Assembly: GCF_000696185.1 (NCBI RefSeq)
Contig: NZ_KK853997.1
Location: forward strand, 3,332,907 to 3,396,906
Direction: 5' to 3'
Source of the DNA: Kitasatospora cheerisanensis KCTC 2395
Lineage (GTDB): Bacteria; Actinomycetota; Actinomycetes; Streptomycetales; Streptomycetaceae
Length of the DNA stretch: 64,000 nt
Positions 20,579 through 29,673 of the stretch are shown piece by piece (positions within the stretch are counted from its first letter, which is position 1; the number at the start of each line of letters is the position of its first letter). The notes below the pieces were generated by a model. It worked only from the letters and a program-made list of their open reading frames with translations, was not told where the DNA came from and did not search any database. A program made the translations under genes and the position numbers.

Positions 20579-20724
20579 GCCGCCCTACTCGTTCGTCCTT
20601 TCCCCTTAGCGCCGTCAGGGGCATCCGCTAGTCTCCCGTCCCGGTCGGTACGTCAACTGCCCGTCCGTCCACGGGGCTTCCAGCCGTCCGTCCACAACTC
20701 GCATCCTGCCCGGAGGCATTGAAA

Positions 20725-21366
20725 ATGAGTTACCCGCCCGACCCCAACAACCCGTACGGCCAGCAGCCCCCGCAGCAGCCGGGCTACGGCTACCCGCAGC
20801 AGCCGCCGGCCGCCCCGGGCTACGGCTACCCGCAGGCCCCGGCGCCGGGCTACGGCATCCCGCAGCAGGGCTACGGCTACCCGCAGCAGGGCTACCCGGG
20901 CGTCCCGCCGTACGCGGGCTGGGGCAGCCGCGTGCTGGCGTACATCATCGACTACTTCATCGTCGGCATCCCGAGCGGCATCCTGTACGGCATCGGTGTC
21001 GGGCAGACCGCCAGCAGCCTGAGCTGCACCACCAGCTCGTCCGGCATCAGCCACTGCACCACCTCCAGCTCGGGCAGCGGCACCGTCTTCGTGCTGCTGG
21101 GCGGTCTGGTCGCGCTGATCGGCTGGCTGATCCTGCTGTACCGGGTCGGCACCACGGGTCAGACCCCGGGCAAGAAGGCCATGGGCATCCGCCTGGCGCG
21201 TGAGGCCGACGGCCAGAACATCGGCTTCGGCCTGGCGGTCGTCCGCTTCCTGTGCCACATCCTGGACGGCTTCTGCTGCATCGGTTACCTGTGGCCGCTG
21301 TGGGACGAGAAGAAGCAGACCTTCGCCGACAAGATCATGAGCACCGTGGTCGTCCGGACCAAGTGA
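20725..21366 (+). CDS. RDD family membrane protein with YGYPQ-rich N-terminus
   Basis: The product has 213 residues. Residues 1-68 are Pro/Tyr/Gly/Gln repeats similar in style to the DUF4190 protein 600 bp upstream. The RDD domain follows: GWGSRVLAYIIDYFIVGIPSG supplies the first Arg and Asp-Asp-like element. Then come a Cys/Ser-rich loop of about 40 residues, two more membrane segments and the C-terminal KKQTFADKIMSTVVV that closes RDD proteins. Some RDD proteins are Na+/H+ antiporters, but most are untested. CGGAGG lies 8 nt before the ATG. A perfect hairpin follows 8 bp after the stop. Confidence 0.85.
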   Translation: MSYPPDPNNPYGQQPPQQPGYGYPQQPPAAPGYGYPQAPAPGYGIPQQGYGYPQQGYPGVPPYAGWGSRVLAYIIDYFIVGIPSGILYGIGVGQTASSLSCTTSSSGISHCTTSSSGSGTVFVLLGGLVALIGWLILLYRVGTTGQTPGKKAMGIRLAREADGQNIGFGLAVVRFLCHILDGFCCIGYLWPLWDEKKQTFADKIMSTVVVRTK

Positions 21367-21374
21367 CCGTGAGC

Positions 21375-21414
21375 CCGAAGGGCCCGCACACCTCGCGGTG
21401 TGCGGGCCCTTCGG
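21375..21414. terminator. Perfect 18-bp hairpin between RDD gene and purH
   Basis: Arms 21375-21392 and 21397-21414 are fully complementary around a TCGC loop. The hairpin lies between the convergent stops of the RDD gene (21366) and purH (21430), so it serves both. Confidence 0.88.
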
Positions 21415-21429
21415 TGCGTTCGGGGCGGC

Positions 21430-23013
21430 TCAGTGGAAGAAGTGCCGGGTCCCGGAGAAGTACATGGTCACGCCGGCCTTCTCGGCGGCGGCGATCACCT
21501 CTTCGTCGCGGATCGAACCGCCGGGCTGCACCACGGCCTTGACGCCCGCGGCGAGCAGGATCTCCAGGCCGTCGGCGAACGGGAAGAACGCGTCGGAGGC
21601 GGCGTAGGAGCCGGCGGCGCGCTCGCCGGCCCGGGTGACGGCCAGCTTGCAGGAGTCGACCCGGTTGACCTGGCCCATGCCGACGCCGACCGAGGCGCCG
21701 TCCTTGGCGAGCAGGATCGCGTTGGACTTGACGGCCCGGCAGGCCCGCCAGGCGAAGGCGAGTTCGGCCAGCTCGGCCTCATCCAGCGCCTCGCCGGTGG
21801 CCAGCGTCCAGGCGGCCGGGTCGTCGCCCTCGGCGTCGACCCGGTCGACCTGCTGGAGCAGCACGCCGCCGGAGATCCGGCGGGACTCCAGCCGGTCGGC
21901 GGGGGCCTCGGGGGCGAGCAGCACCCGCAGGTTCTTCTTCTTGGTCAGCACCTCCAGGGCGCCGTCCTCGTAGCCGGGGGCGACCACGACCTCGGTGAAG
22001 ATCGGGGCGATCTGCTCGGCGAGCTCGACGGTGACCGGGCGGTTGACGGCGATCACGCCGCCGTACGCGGAGACCGGGTCGCAGGCGTGCGCCTTGCGGT
22101 GCGCCTCGGCGACGTCCGCGCCGGTGGCGATGCCGCACGGGTTGGCGTGCTTGATGATCGCGACGGCGGGGCCGGCGTGGTCGTAGGCGGCGCGGCGGGC
22201 GGCGTCGGTGTCCACGTAGTTGTTGTAGGACATCTCCTTGCCGTGCAGCTGCTGCGCGCCCGCGAGGCCGCCGGTGCCGTCGGTGTAGAGCGCGGCCTGC
22301 TGGTGCGGGTTCTCGCCGTAGCGCAGGACGTTGCCGAGCTCCCAGGTGTTGCCCAGGAAGGACGGGAACGCGGCGTCGGACTCGGTGTAGCCGGACTCCT
22401 CGAACCAGCTCGCGACGGCCACGTCGTACGCGGCGGTGTGCGCGAACGCGGCGGCGGCCAGGCGCTTGCGGGTCAGCAGGTCGAAGCCGCCGCCCCGGAC
22501 GGCGGTCAGCACGTCCGCGTAGCGGGCCGGGTCGACGACGACGGCCACCGAGGGGTGGTTCTTGGCGGCGGCGCGGACCATCGACGGGCCGCCGATGTCG
22601 ATCTGCTCGACGCACTCGTCGGGGGTGGCGCCGGAGGCGACGGTGGCGGTGAACGGGTACAGGTTCACCACGACCAGGTCGAAGGGCTCCACGCCGAGCT
22701 CGGCGAGCTGCGCGCGGTGCGACTCCAGGCGCAGGTCGGCGAGGACGCCGGCGTGCACCCGCGGGTGCAGGGTCTTGACCCGGCCGTCCAGGCACTCGGG
22801 GAAGCCGGTCAGCTCGGAGACCTCGGTGACCGGTACGCCCGCGGCAGCGATCCTCCCGGCGGTGGAGCCGGTGGAGACGATGGCGACCCCGGCGGCGTGC
22901 AGGCCCTGGGCCAGCTCCTCCAGCCCGGTCTTGTCGTAGACGCTGATCAGCGCGCGCCGGATCGGGCGCACGTTCTCGGAGACGGGCTTGTTGGCGGAGG
23001 AAGCGGCGCTCAT
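21430..23013 (-). CDS. purH: AICAR formyltransferase / IMP cyclohydrolase
   Basis: PurH performs the last two steps to IMP. The N-terminal MGS-like cyclohydrolase domain (about residues 15-200) has [20 protein letters not shown] and [11 protein letters not shown]. The formyltransferase domain has [13 protein letters not shown] near residue 240 and the catalytic KHANPCGIA near residue 293. The ATG at 23013 overlaps the purN stop by four bases (ATGA), which implies translational coupling. An in-frame ATG at 23025 is less likely. The length of 527 residues matches the family. Confidence 0.96.
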   Translation of the reverse strand: MSAASSANKPVSENVRPIRRALISVYDKTGLEELAQGLHAAGVAIVSTGSTAGRIAAAGVPVTEVSELTGFPECLDGRVKTLHPRVHAGVLADLRLESHRAQLAELGVEPFDLVVVNLYPFTATVASGATPDECVEQIDIGGPSMVRAAAKNHPSVAVVVDPARYADVLTAVRGGGFDLLTRKRLAAAAFAHTAAYDVAVASWFEESGYTESDAAFPSFLGNTWELGNVLRYGENPHQQAALYTDGTGGLAGAQQLHGKEMSYNNYVDTDAARRAAYDHAGPAVAIIKHANPCGIATGADVAEAHRKAHACDPVSAYGGVIAVNRPVTVELAEQIAPIFTEVVVAPGYEDGALEVLTKKKNLRVLLAPEAPADRLESRRISGGVLLQQVDRVDAEGDDPAAWTLATGEALDEAELAELAFAWRACRAVKSNAILLAKDGASVGVGMGQVNRVDSCKLAVTRAGERAAGSYAASDAFFPFADGLEILLAAGVKAVVQPGGSIRDEEVIAAAEKAGVTMYFSGTRHFFH

Positions 23014-23669
23014 GCCGGAATCCATACCTTTCGGTCTTCGATGCGGTGTCCTTCGCGGGCCAGCCGGCCCACGACCTCGACGAGCAGCTTGCGCTCGACA
23101 GTCTTGATGCGCTCGTGCAGCGCCTCGCCGCCGTCCTCGTGGTCGGCGTCCTCGACCTGCACCACGCCCTGGGCGAGGATCGGCCCGGTGTCGACGCCGG
23201 CGTCCACCAGGTGCACGGTGCAGCCGGTGACCTTGACGCCGTACGCCAGCGCGTCGGGGACGCCGTGCGCGCCGGGGAAGGCGGGCAGCAGCGCGGGGTG
23301 GGTGTTGACGGTGCGTCCGGCGAAGGCGCCGACGAACGCGGGGCCGAGGATCTTCATGAACCCGGCACTGACCACCAGGTCGGGCCGGTACGACGCCACC
23401 ACGGCGGTCAGTGCGGCGTCCCAGGCGGCCCGGTCGGCGTGGTCCCCGACCCGCTCGACGAAGACCGGGATGCCGGCCTTCTCGGCCCGGTCGATCCCGG
23501 CGATGCCGTTCCGGTCGGCGCCGACCGCGACGATCTCCGCGCCGTAGGCGGGGTCGGCGGCGGCGTCGATCAGCGCCTGCAGGTTAGTGCCTGAGCCGGA
23601 GACCAGGACCACCAGCCGGGCCGGGCCGGGGGTGCGGGGCGGGAACACTTGGGCGTCAGCGGCAGCCAC
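23010..23669 (-). CDS. purN: Phosphoribosylglycinamide formyltransferase
   Basis: PurN uses 10-formyl-THF to formylate GAR in purine synthesis. The sequence shows [15 protein letters not shown] near the N-terminus and the catalytic Asn-His segment [20 protein letters not shown] near residue 115. The Asp-containing [15 protein letters not shown] follows near residue 145. The GTG at 23669 follows GGAG with about 9-nt spacing and gives 219 residues; a longer open frame upstream to 23909 is compositionally unlike PurN. It is co-transcribed with purH through an ATGA overlap. FolD nearby supplies the folate cofactor pool. Confidence 0.94.
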   Translation of the reverse strand: MAAADAQVFPPRTPGPARLVVLVSGSGTNLQALIDAAADPAYGAEIVAVGADRNGIAGIDRAEKAGIPVFVERVGDHADRAAWDAALTAVVASYRPDLVVSAGFMKILGPAFVGAFAGRTVNTHPALLPAFPGAHGVPDALAYGVKVTGCTVHLVDAGVDTGPILAQGVVQVEDADHEDGGEALHERIKTVERKLLVEVVGRLAREGHRIEDRKVWIPA

Positions 23670-24017
23670 GGCGCGAGTCTCCGTAGGTCGGTGTCGCCCG
23701 CTGGTACGTCCACCGTCGGTGGGGCCACTACGGGCGGCGGCAGGTCGGGAGCCTTCGGCGGACGCCGGGCGGCCGCGGCGCTGCGGGGCCCGGGGAACCG
23801 TCGGGTGCTGCCGACCGTCACCACGATAACGGCTGGTGGGAGGCCACCTGTCACCACCCGGCAACGCTACGCGCGTAGTTGAGACGGGGATCTCCCGGCC
23901 GCCCGGCACCGGTCCGGCAGGGTGCCGTACAGCCGCCGGGCGCTTGGGGGATCATTGACCGACCGCCCACTCCCCCACCGCCGGGCGGACAACCGACGAG
24001 CAGAAACGGCCGACACC
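23670..24017. other. Divergent intergenic region, purN / proline-rich membrane gene
   Basis: This 348-bp region holds the divergent upstream regions of purN and the gene at 24018. The longest open frames are arginine/proline-rich and lack family resemblance, so no gene is called. A 12-bp palindrome CTACGCGCGTAG at 23867-23878 is the only clear dyad. No hairpin terminator or riboswitch was recognised. Confidence 0.5.
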
Positions 24018-24608
24018 ATGAGCAGCGGCGAGGACAGCGGCGAGCGCAACCCCTTCGCGCCCCCTCCGCCCGGCGCACCGGACCAGCCCTGGCGTCCGCG
24101 CGTCCCGCAGCCGCCCGCGTCCGGCGACCGGCCGGACGGGCAGCCGGACGGCGAGCGCCCGCAGCCGCCCGGCTGGGGCCCGCGCCCCGAGCCCGGCCCG
24201 CCGCAGCCCCGCCTCGACCTGTCCGACCCGGCGCACCGCACCGCCCGCAACGCCCTGCTGTCGGGCTTCGCGGCGCTGCTGTCGGTGCTGTTCGGCCTGT
24301 TCTGGATCGGCTTCCCGCTGGCCCTGCTCGCCGTCTGGTACGCCGTCACCGTGCTGCGGGTGCCCGCCGAGCCGGTCACCGACCCGTTCGCGCCGCGCCC
24401 GGTCCGCCCGCAGGTGCCGGCCGCGCTGTCCGCGCTGCTCACCGGCGGCCTCGCGCTGGTGATGTCGCTGGCCACCTTCACCATGCAGTTCGCGTACCAC
24501 GACTACCTGGACTGCGTGGACTCGGCGATCACCAAGGAGGCCGTGCACAGCTGCGGCGTCGACGTCCCGACCTGGGTGACCACGCTCTACGAGGGCCCCG
24601 CGGAGTGA
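24018..24608 (+). CDS. Proline-rich N-terminus, two/three-segment membrane protein, unknown function
   Basis: The product has 196 residues. Residues 1-72 are Pro/Gly/Arg-rich and probably disordered. Membrane segments are at about residues 78-112 and 135-157. The C-terminal extracytoplasmic part carries two Cys (DCVDSAITKEAVHSCGVDVP) that could form a disulfide. The sequence pattern is known from actinobacterial hypothetical proteins near purH/purN, but I do not recognise a named family. The gene ends 7 bp from the stop of the convergent response-regulator gene. Confidence 0.7.
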   Translation: MSSGEDSGERNPFAPPPPGAPDQPWRPRVPQPPASGDRPDGQPDGERPQPPGWGPRPEPGPPQPRLDLSDPAHRTARNALLSGFAALLSVLFGLFWIGFPLALLAVWYAVTVLRVPAEPVTDPFAPRPVRPQVPAALSALLTGGLALVMSLATFTMQFAYHDYLDCVDSAITKEAVHSCGVDVPTWVTTLYEGPAE

Positions 24609-24615
24609 CCCGCCG

Positions 24616-25278
24616 TCAGTCTCCGTCCGCGGACGGGGTGACGAAGCCCGACTCGTAGGCGGCGATCACCGCCTGGGTGCGGTCGCGCGCGCCGAGCTTG
24701 CCGAGCAGGCTGCTGACGTGCGTCTTGACGGTCTGCACGCCCAGGTGCAGCCGGTCGCCGATCTCGGCGTTGGACAGGCCGCGGGCCATCAGCCGCAGCA
24801 CCTGGCCCTCACGCTCCGTCAGGCCGGCCCGGGCGACCGCCCCGCCGTCCGCGGCCCGTTCCGCCCGGGCCGCGGCGAGGCGGCGGATCGCCGCCGGGAA
24901 CAGCAGCGACTCGCCGGCCGCGACCAGCCGCACCGCCTGGGCGATCTCCGCCGGGCGGGAGCGCTTGAGCAGGAAGCCGTCCGCGCCGGCCCGCAGCGCC
25001 TCGTACACGTAGTCGTCGGCCTCGAAGGTGGTGACCACCAGGATCTTCGGCGGCTCGTCGACGCCGCGCAGGATCGCCCGGGTCGCGGCCAGCCCGTCGA
25101 CGCCGGGCATCCGGACGTCCATCAGCACCACGTCGGGGCGCAGCGAGCGGACCAGGCCCAGGGCGTGGGCGCCGTCCTCGGCCTCGCCGACCACGGCGAT
25201 GCCGTCCTGGGCGTCCAGGACGGCGCGCAGGCCGGCCCGGATCAGCTCCTCGTCGTCGACCAGCAGCACCTTGATCAT
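24616..25278 (-). CDS. Two-component response regulator, NarL/LuxR type
   Basis: The product has 220 residues. The receiver domain (1-120) has the acidic pocket DD in VLLVDDEELI, the phosphoacceptor Asp in VVLMDVRMPG near residue 53 and Lys in LLKRS near residue 104. A LuxR-type HTH lies at about 153-215 (LTEREGQVLRLMARGLSNAEIGDRLHLGVQTVKTHVSSLLGKL). It pairs with the kinase directly upstream, whose stop is 2 bp before the ATG; a GTG at 25284 overlapping that stop is an alternative start. Its likely target is the divergent ABC transporter, whose upstream region carries an 18-bp palindrome. Confidence 0.9.
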   Translation of the reverse strand: MIKVLLVDDEELIRAGLRAVLDAQDGIAVVGEAEDGAHALGLVRSLRPDVVLMDVRMPGVDGLAATRAILRGVDEPPKILVVTTFEADDYVYEALRAGADGFLLKRSRPAEIAQAVRLVAAGESLLFPAAIRRLAAARAERAADGGAVARAGLTEREGQVLRLMARGLSNAEIGDRLHLGVQTVKTHVSSLLGKLGARDRTQAVIAAYESGFVTPSADGD

Positions 25279-25280
25279 CG

Positions 25281-26438
25281 TCACCGGCCCAACCGTAGCG
25301 GCAGCCGCACCCGCAGCACCCAGTCCGTCCCGTCGGGGCCGGCCTCGCACTCGCCGCCGAGCAGCACCGCGCGTTCCCGGACGCCGCGCAGGCCCTTGCC
25401 GCCGCCCTTGCGGCCGCCGCCGCCCGGGCCGGTGCGCGGGGTGCGGCACTCCAGGGCGAGCGCGCCGTCGGCGACCGCGCCGCGGATCCGGATCGGCGCA
25501 CCGGGGGCGTGCCGCAGCGCGTTGGTGACGCCCTCCTGCACGATCCGGTACGCCTCGCGGGACAGCACGCCCGGCAACTCGCCGGACCGGACGTCCAGTT
25601 CGGCGTCGACCGGGCTGCCGGCGGCGCGCGCGCCGGCGAACAGCTCCTCGGCCCGGTCCAGGCCGGGCTGTTCGGTGGCGGCGGTCTCGGGGGCCTCGCG
25701 CAGCAGCACCAGCATCCGCTCCAGGTCGTCCAGGGCGCGGCGGCCGGTGGTCTCGATCGCCTCCAGCGCCTTGTCGCGGAACGCCGGGTCGGCGATCTCG
25801 CGGGCCGCGCCGGCCTGCAGGACCGTCACGGTCAGCGCGTGGCCGATCGAGTCGTGCAGTTCGCGGGCCAGCCGGTTGCGCTCCAGCAGCCGCTCCGCGC
25901 GGAGCTCCGCCGCGGCCAGCCGCTCCGCCGCCGACGGCCCCAGCAGCCGGACCGCCAGCGACAGTTGGAGCCGTCCGGCGAGCACGGCCAGCCACAGCAG
26001 GGCGAACAGCACGGCCGGCGCGAGCAGCGCCCGCGGCCCGAACGGCGGGCCGACGGCCGCGTCGGCGGTGCTGACCGCCGCGATCATCACCACCCCCAGG
26101 GCGGTGCCGAGCGCCACCCGCGCGACCAGCCAGCACGCCGTCCGCCCGCGGTCCGCCCAGCTCGCCGACGGCGCGATCCCGATCGCCTCCTCGCGCCGCG
26201 GCACCAGCAGCAGCCGCGCCTGCACGCCCTCCGCCCGCCGCACCGCCGGCACCAGCGCGATCAGGCACAGCAGCGGCACGTCGACCGCGCAGCAGGTCAG
26301 CACCATCCGGCCGGTCGAGATCCCCTCCGTCCCCGGGTACACGAGCAGCACGATCCCGGCGAACAGCATGCCGATCAGCAGGTGCAGCCAGCGGGCGTAG
26401 GTGGCGGGCAGCAGCAGCGGGGCGATCAGGGCGGGCAT
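25281..26438 (-). CDS. Two-component sensor histidine kinase (HisKA_3)
   Basis: The product has 385 residues. Four or five membrane segments in the first 170 residues leave little extracytoplasmic sequence, so the kinase is probably an intramembrane sensor. The dimerisation/phosphoacceptor motif is ERNRLARELHDSIGHALTVTVLQ near residue 200. The HATPase domain follows with EGVTNALRHAPGAPIRI and GGGGRKGGGKGLRGVRERAVLLGGECEAGP interrupted at glycine-rich turns. This is the DesK/NarX-like class usually paired with LuxR regulators. It lies divergent from an ABC exporter, an arrangement typical of drug or peptide response modules. Confidence 0.9.
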   Translation of the reverse strand: MPALIAPLLLPATYARWLHLLIGMLFAGIVLLVYPGTEGISTGRMVLTCCAVDVPLLCLIALVPAVRRAEGVQARLLLVPRREEAIGIAPSASWADRGRTACWLVARVALGTALGVVMIAAVSTADAAVGPPFGPRALLAPAVLFALLWLAVLAGRLQLSLAVRLLGPSAAERLAAAELRAERLLERNRLARELHDSIGHALTVTVLQAGAAREIADPAFRDKALEAIETTGRRALDDLERMLVLLREAPETAATEQPGLDRAEELFAGARAAGSPVDAELDVRSGELPGVLSREAYRIVQEGVTNALRHAPGAPIRIRGAVADGALALECRTPRTGPGGGGRKGGGKGLRGVRERAVLLGGECEAGPDGTDWVLRVRLPLRLGR

Positions 26439-26472
26439 CGCGCCATCCTCCCCCAGCCGGCCCCGCGGCACC

Positions 26473-26490
26473 CTCCCTCCCGGGAGGGAG
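26473..26490. promoter_or_regulatory. 18-bp palindrome between sensor kinase and ABC transporter
   Basis: CTCCCTCCCGGGAGGGAG is a perfect dyad. A related imperfect copy (CCTCCCGGGCGGG) follows at about 26498-26510. It lies in the 142-bp divergent intergenic region about 90 bp before the ATPase start. It is a candidate binding site for the linked LuxR-type regulator. A self-pairing GC-rich hairpin cannot be excluded. Confidence 0.5.
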
Positions 26491-26580
26491 CAGGACCCCT
26501 CCCGGGCGGGATCCGCCCTGCTCCGCCCGCCGGTTGACTGGTCGTCACAGCCGGACGGCACCGACGGAAGGAGAGCCACC

Positions 26581-27489
26581 GTGATCGAGATTCGTGACCT
26601 GACCAAGGCGTACGGGGAGCGCAGGGCCGTGGACGGCCTCACCTTCCGGGTGGAGCCGGGCCGGGTCACCGGCTTCCTCGGCCCGAACGGCGCGGGCAAG
26701 TCCACCACGCTGCGGATGGCGCTCGGCCTGGACCGGCCGACCTCCGGCGCCGCCCTGGTCGACGGCATGCCGTACGAGCGGCTCACCGAGCCGCTGCGCC
26801 GGGTCGGCGCCCTGCTGGACGCGCAGGCCGTGCACGGCGGCCGCACCGCCGCCGGCCACCTGCGCTGGATCGCCGCCTCGCACGGCCTGCCCGCCCGCCG
26901 GATCGACGAGGTGCTCGCCGCGGTCGGCCTGTCCGACGCCGCCGGCCGCCGGATCCGGACCTTCTCGCTCGGCATGCGCCAGCGCCTGGGCATCGCGGTC
27001 GCCCTGCTCGGCGACCCGGCCGCGCTGCTGCTGGACGAGCCGGTCAACGGCCTGGACGCGGAGGGCATCCGGTGGATCCGGACGCTGCTGCGCGGCCTCG
27101 CCGACGAGGGCCGCGCCGTGCTGGTCTCCTCGCACCTGATGGCGGAGATGGCGCAGACCGCCGACCACCTGGTGGTGATCGGCCGGGGCCGGCTGCTGGC
27201 CGACACCTCCACCGCCGGCTTCCTGGCCGACCACGGCCGCCGCCGGGTCCGGGTCCGGGCGGTCGACCCGGCCGCGCTGGCCGCGCTGCTCGCCGAGGCC
27301 CACCCGGAGGCGGTGCCGGTCGGCGACGGCGCGTACGACGTCCCCGACGCCGAGCCGGGCGAGCTGGGCGCGCTGGCCGCGTCCCGCCGGGTGGTCCTGA
27401 TCGAACTGTCCGTCACCCACGACTCACTGGAGGATGCCTTCATGCGGATGACCGCGGACGCCGTCGAGTACCGGGCGGTGGCCGCATGA
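26581..27489 (+). CDS. ABC transporter ATP-binding protein
   Basis: The product has 302 residues. It shows Walker A GPNGAGKST near residue 37, the signature FSLGMRQRLGIAVALL near residue 128, Walker B AALLLDEPVNGLD near residue 148 and the switch His in VLVSSHLMAEM. The C-terminal 80 residues form an extra domain as in drug- or bacitracin-type exporters. The GTG at 26581 follows GGAAGGAGAG. Its stop overlaps the permease ATG by four bases. It is divergent from the two-component system, so expression probably depends on it. Confidence 0.92.
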   Translation: MIEIRDLTKAYGERRAVDGLTFRVEPGRVTGFLGPNGAGKSTTLRMALGLDRPTSGAALVDGMPYERLTEPLRRVGALLDAQAVHGGRTAAGHLRWIAASHGLPARRIDEVLAAVGLSDAAGRRIRTFSLGMRQRLGIAVALLGDPAALLLDEPVNGLDAEGIRWIRTLLRGLADEGRAVLVSSHLMAEMAQTADHLVVIGRGRLLADTSTAGFLADHGRRRVRVRAVDPAALAALLAEAHPEAVPVGDGAYDVPDAEPGELGALAASRRVVLIELSVTHDSLEDAFMRMTADAVEYRAVAA

Positions 27490-28226
27490 GCGCCACCACC
27501 TACCCGCTGCGCGCCGAGTGGGCCAAGTTCACCACCCTGCGCTCGCTGTGGACGACGCCGCTGCTGGCGGTCGCGCTGAGCGCCGGCATCACCGCGGCCG
27601 CCCAGTTCGCCTACGGCAAGGTCGACGACTCGCTGACCGACGACCCGATGCTCGGCCTGTACTACGGCCTCAACTTCGGCCAGGTCGCGGTGGTCTGCCT
27701 GGGCATCCTGCTGATCGGCCAGGAGTACAGCAGCGGCACGCTGGCCACCTCGCTGGCCGCCGTCCCCGACCGGATCCGCTTCCACCGCGGCAAGCTGCTG
27801 CTCGGCGCGGGCCTCGGCCTGGCGATCGGCCTGCTCACCGTCGCGGGCCAACTCGCCGCCACCGCCGCCTCGGTGGGCATCGACCTGGCCGCCCCCGGCA
27901 GCTACCGGGCACTCGCGGCGGGCGTGCTCTACCACCCGCTGCTGCTGGTGCTGTGCCTGTCGCTGACCACCGTGCTGCGCAACCAGACCGCGGCGCTCGG
28001 CCTGCTCTCCCCGATGGTGTTCCTCGGCACCACCGCACTGTCCGCGATCCCCGGGATCCGCGAGGTGGTCCAGTTCTTCCCCGACCGGGCCGGCCTGTAC
28101 GCCCTGCGCCTGCAGGACGACCCGGAGATCCACTACGGCCACGGCACCGGCCTGCTGGTGATGGCCCTGTGGACCGCCCTCGCCGTCGCCGCCGGCCTGC
28201 GCACCCTGCGCACCCGCGACGCCTGA
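27486..28226 (+). CDS. ABC transporter permease (ABC-2 type)
   Basis: The product has 246 residues and six predicted membrane segments. It starts with the short cytoplasmic helix LRAEWAKFTTLRSLWTT typical of ABC-2 permeases of Streptomyces regulated by two-component systems. The IGQEYSSGTLATSLAAVPDRIRF coupling-helix region lies near residue 79, after the second segment. It is translationally coupled to the ATPase (ATGA). The transported compound is unknown. A 16-bp hairpin follows the stop. Confidence 0.88.
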   Translation: MSATTYPLRAEWAKFTTLRSLWTTPLLAVALSAGITAAAQFAYGKVDDSLTDDPMLGLYYGLNFGQVAVVCLGILLIGQEYSSGTLATSLAAVPDRIRFHRGKLLLGAGLGLAIGLLTVAGQLAATAASVGIDLAAPGSYRALAAGVLYHPLLLVLCLSLTTVLRNQTAALGLLSPMVFLGTTALSAIPGIREVVQFFPDRAGLYALRLQDDPEIHYGHGTGLLVMALWTALAVAAGLRTLRTRDA

Positions 28227-28241
28227 CCCCGCGTCGGCAGC

Positions 28242-28282
28242 CGTCGGGCGCCGCCCCCGCACCACCGGGGCGGCGCCCGACG
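28242..28282. terminator. 16-bp hairpin terminator after ABC permease
   Basis: Arms 28242-28257 and 28267-28282 are perfectly complementary around a 9-nt loop. The hairpin lies between the convergent permease stop (28226) and the DUF6350 stop (28288), so it can act on both strands. Confidence 0.85.
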
Positions 28283-28287
28283 CCGTC

Positions 28288-29565
28288 TCAGGGCGCCGGC
28301 CAGCACACCAGCCGGTACGCGCCGACCCGGATCCGGACCACCGGGCCGGGCCCGGTGCGGGTGCGCCACCAGCGGGCCAGCAGCACGCCCGGCACCGCCA
28401 CCGCCAGCAGCCAGGCACTCTGCGCGAGACCGAACTGCCAGGGCACCGGGCCGAGTTCGGACATCCGCCCGGTGCCCAGCGCACCGCCGGCCGACCAGCC
28501 GGCCAGCACCCCGAGCGGAGCGGCGGCCAGCGCCACCACGGCGGCGACGGCCGCCGCCTGCGGCGCGCTCCAGCGGACCGCCGCCCGGCCCAGCAGCAGC
28601 GCGGTCAGGACGGCCGCGGCGGCCGGGACGCCGCAGGCCAGCAGGTGCCAGTCCGGGCCGCCCCGGCCGGGCAGCACGGCCAGCAGCGGGAAGTCGGGGA
28701 CGGCGCCGAGCCGGGTGCCGAGCGGCCCCGCGTGGCCGCCGGCGCCGACCGCGAAGCCGGTGCCGAGCGCGTAGGACACCGACCAGAGCAGCGCGTTGGG
28801 CACCAGCGTCAGGCAGGCCAGCAGCATGCCGAGCCACCCGGCGCTGCCGCCGCCCAGCCGCTGCGCGCCGTGCCCGGCCGAGCCGAGCACCACCGCCACC
28901 ACGAACACCGCCCCGCCGCCCGCCAGCAGCGCGCCCGCCCACACCGCCAGCGCCCGCAGCGCCACCCGCTCCGCGCCGCCCGCCGGCCACAGCGCCGCGG
29001 ACAGCGGCAGCCGGCGCAGCTGCCCGGGTCGGCCGAGCCCGCCCCACAGCCCGTAGCCGAACGCACCGGCCGTCAGTGCCGCCACCGCCAGCAGGTCGGG
29101 CAACGCCCGCGAGCGCAGCGCGGCCTGCGGGTCCGCGCACTGCGCCACCGCCCCGGCCGCGACCAGCAGGTAGCCGGCGTACGCGGCCAGCGGGGAGCGC
29201 CAACGGACGAACCCGCGCCCCCGGGCGCGCCGGGCCAGCCGGCGCCCGGCCCGCACCAGCAGCGCCGTGACGACAGCGGTCAGCAGCAGCGGGGTGACCG
29301 TCACGGGCGCGGCCTCCGGCCCCCGGGCGAGCGGCGCACCGTGCCCGAGCAGCCACAGCCCGAACGCCGTCCGCGCCGCGCCCTGCGCCGAGTCGTCGCC
29401 GTACGGGGCGAGCACCCACAGGCCGAACACCGGGACGGCGACCACGGACAGGGTGAGCAGCGCGGTGCGGACTCCGGCGAGCAGATCGGCGAGGGCGGAG
29501 CGGCTTTCGAGTTCGCTCGGCAGGCCGAGGATCGGACGGCCCATCAGCTGCGTCATGGCCCTCAT
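28288..29565 (-). CDS. DUF6350 polytopic membrane protein (PerM-like annotation)
   Basis: The product has 425 residues with about ten hydrophobic segments. Sequence such as LESRSALADLLAGVRTALLTL at the N-terminus and ALLWSVSYALGTGFAVGAG in the middle matches the actinobacterial DUF6350 family. Databases sometimes label that family cell division protein PerM; the function in Streptomyces is untested. A minus-strand TTGACA at 29596-29591 is a possible -35 box, about 30 bp from the start codon region, so the message may have a very short leader. Two ATGs (29565 and 29556) are possible starts. Confidence 0.72.
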   Translation of the reverse strand: MRAMTQLMGRPILGLPSELESRSALADLLAGVRTALLTLSVVAVPVFGLWVLAPYGDDSAQGAARTAFGLWLLGHGAPLARGPEAAPVTVTPLLLTAVVTALLVRAGRRLARRARGRGFVRWRSPLAAYAGYLLVAAGAVAQCADPQAALRSRALPDLLAVAALTAGAFGYGLWGGLGRPGQLRRLPLSAALWPAGGAERVALRALAVWAGALLAGGGAVFVVAVVLGSAGHGAQRLGGGSAGWLGMLLACLTLVPNALLWSVSYALGTGFAVGAGGHAGPLGTRLGAVPDFPLLAVLPGRGGPDWHLLACGVPAAAAVLTALLLGRAAVRWSAPQAAAVAAVVALAAAPLGVLAGWSAGGALGTGRMSELGPVPWQFGLAQSAWLLAVAVPGVLLARWWRTRTGPGPVVRIRVGAYRLVCWPAP

Positions 29566-29673
29566 GCTGCCAAGGCCACTCCTTGCGGGGTGTCAACGCG
29601 CAAACCTTCGCCGTGTCCCGGATTATCAGTACATGTGCCTTTTTCCGGGATGGATTCGCAGCGGAGGAATGCG

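Noticed and set aside
23867..23878. CTACGCGCGTAG palindrome as an operator
   Set aside because: At 12 bp of mostly CG steps, it is not rare enough in this GC content to claim function.
23670..23909. N-terminal extension of purN by 80 codons
   Set aside because: The extension is Arg/Pro-rich and unlike PurN. The GTG at 23669 with GGAG gives the correct family length.
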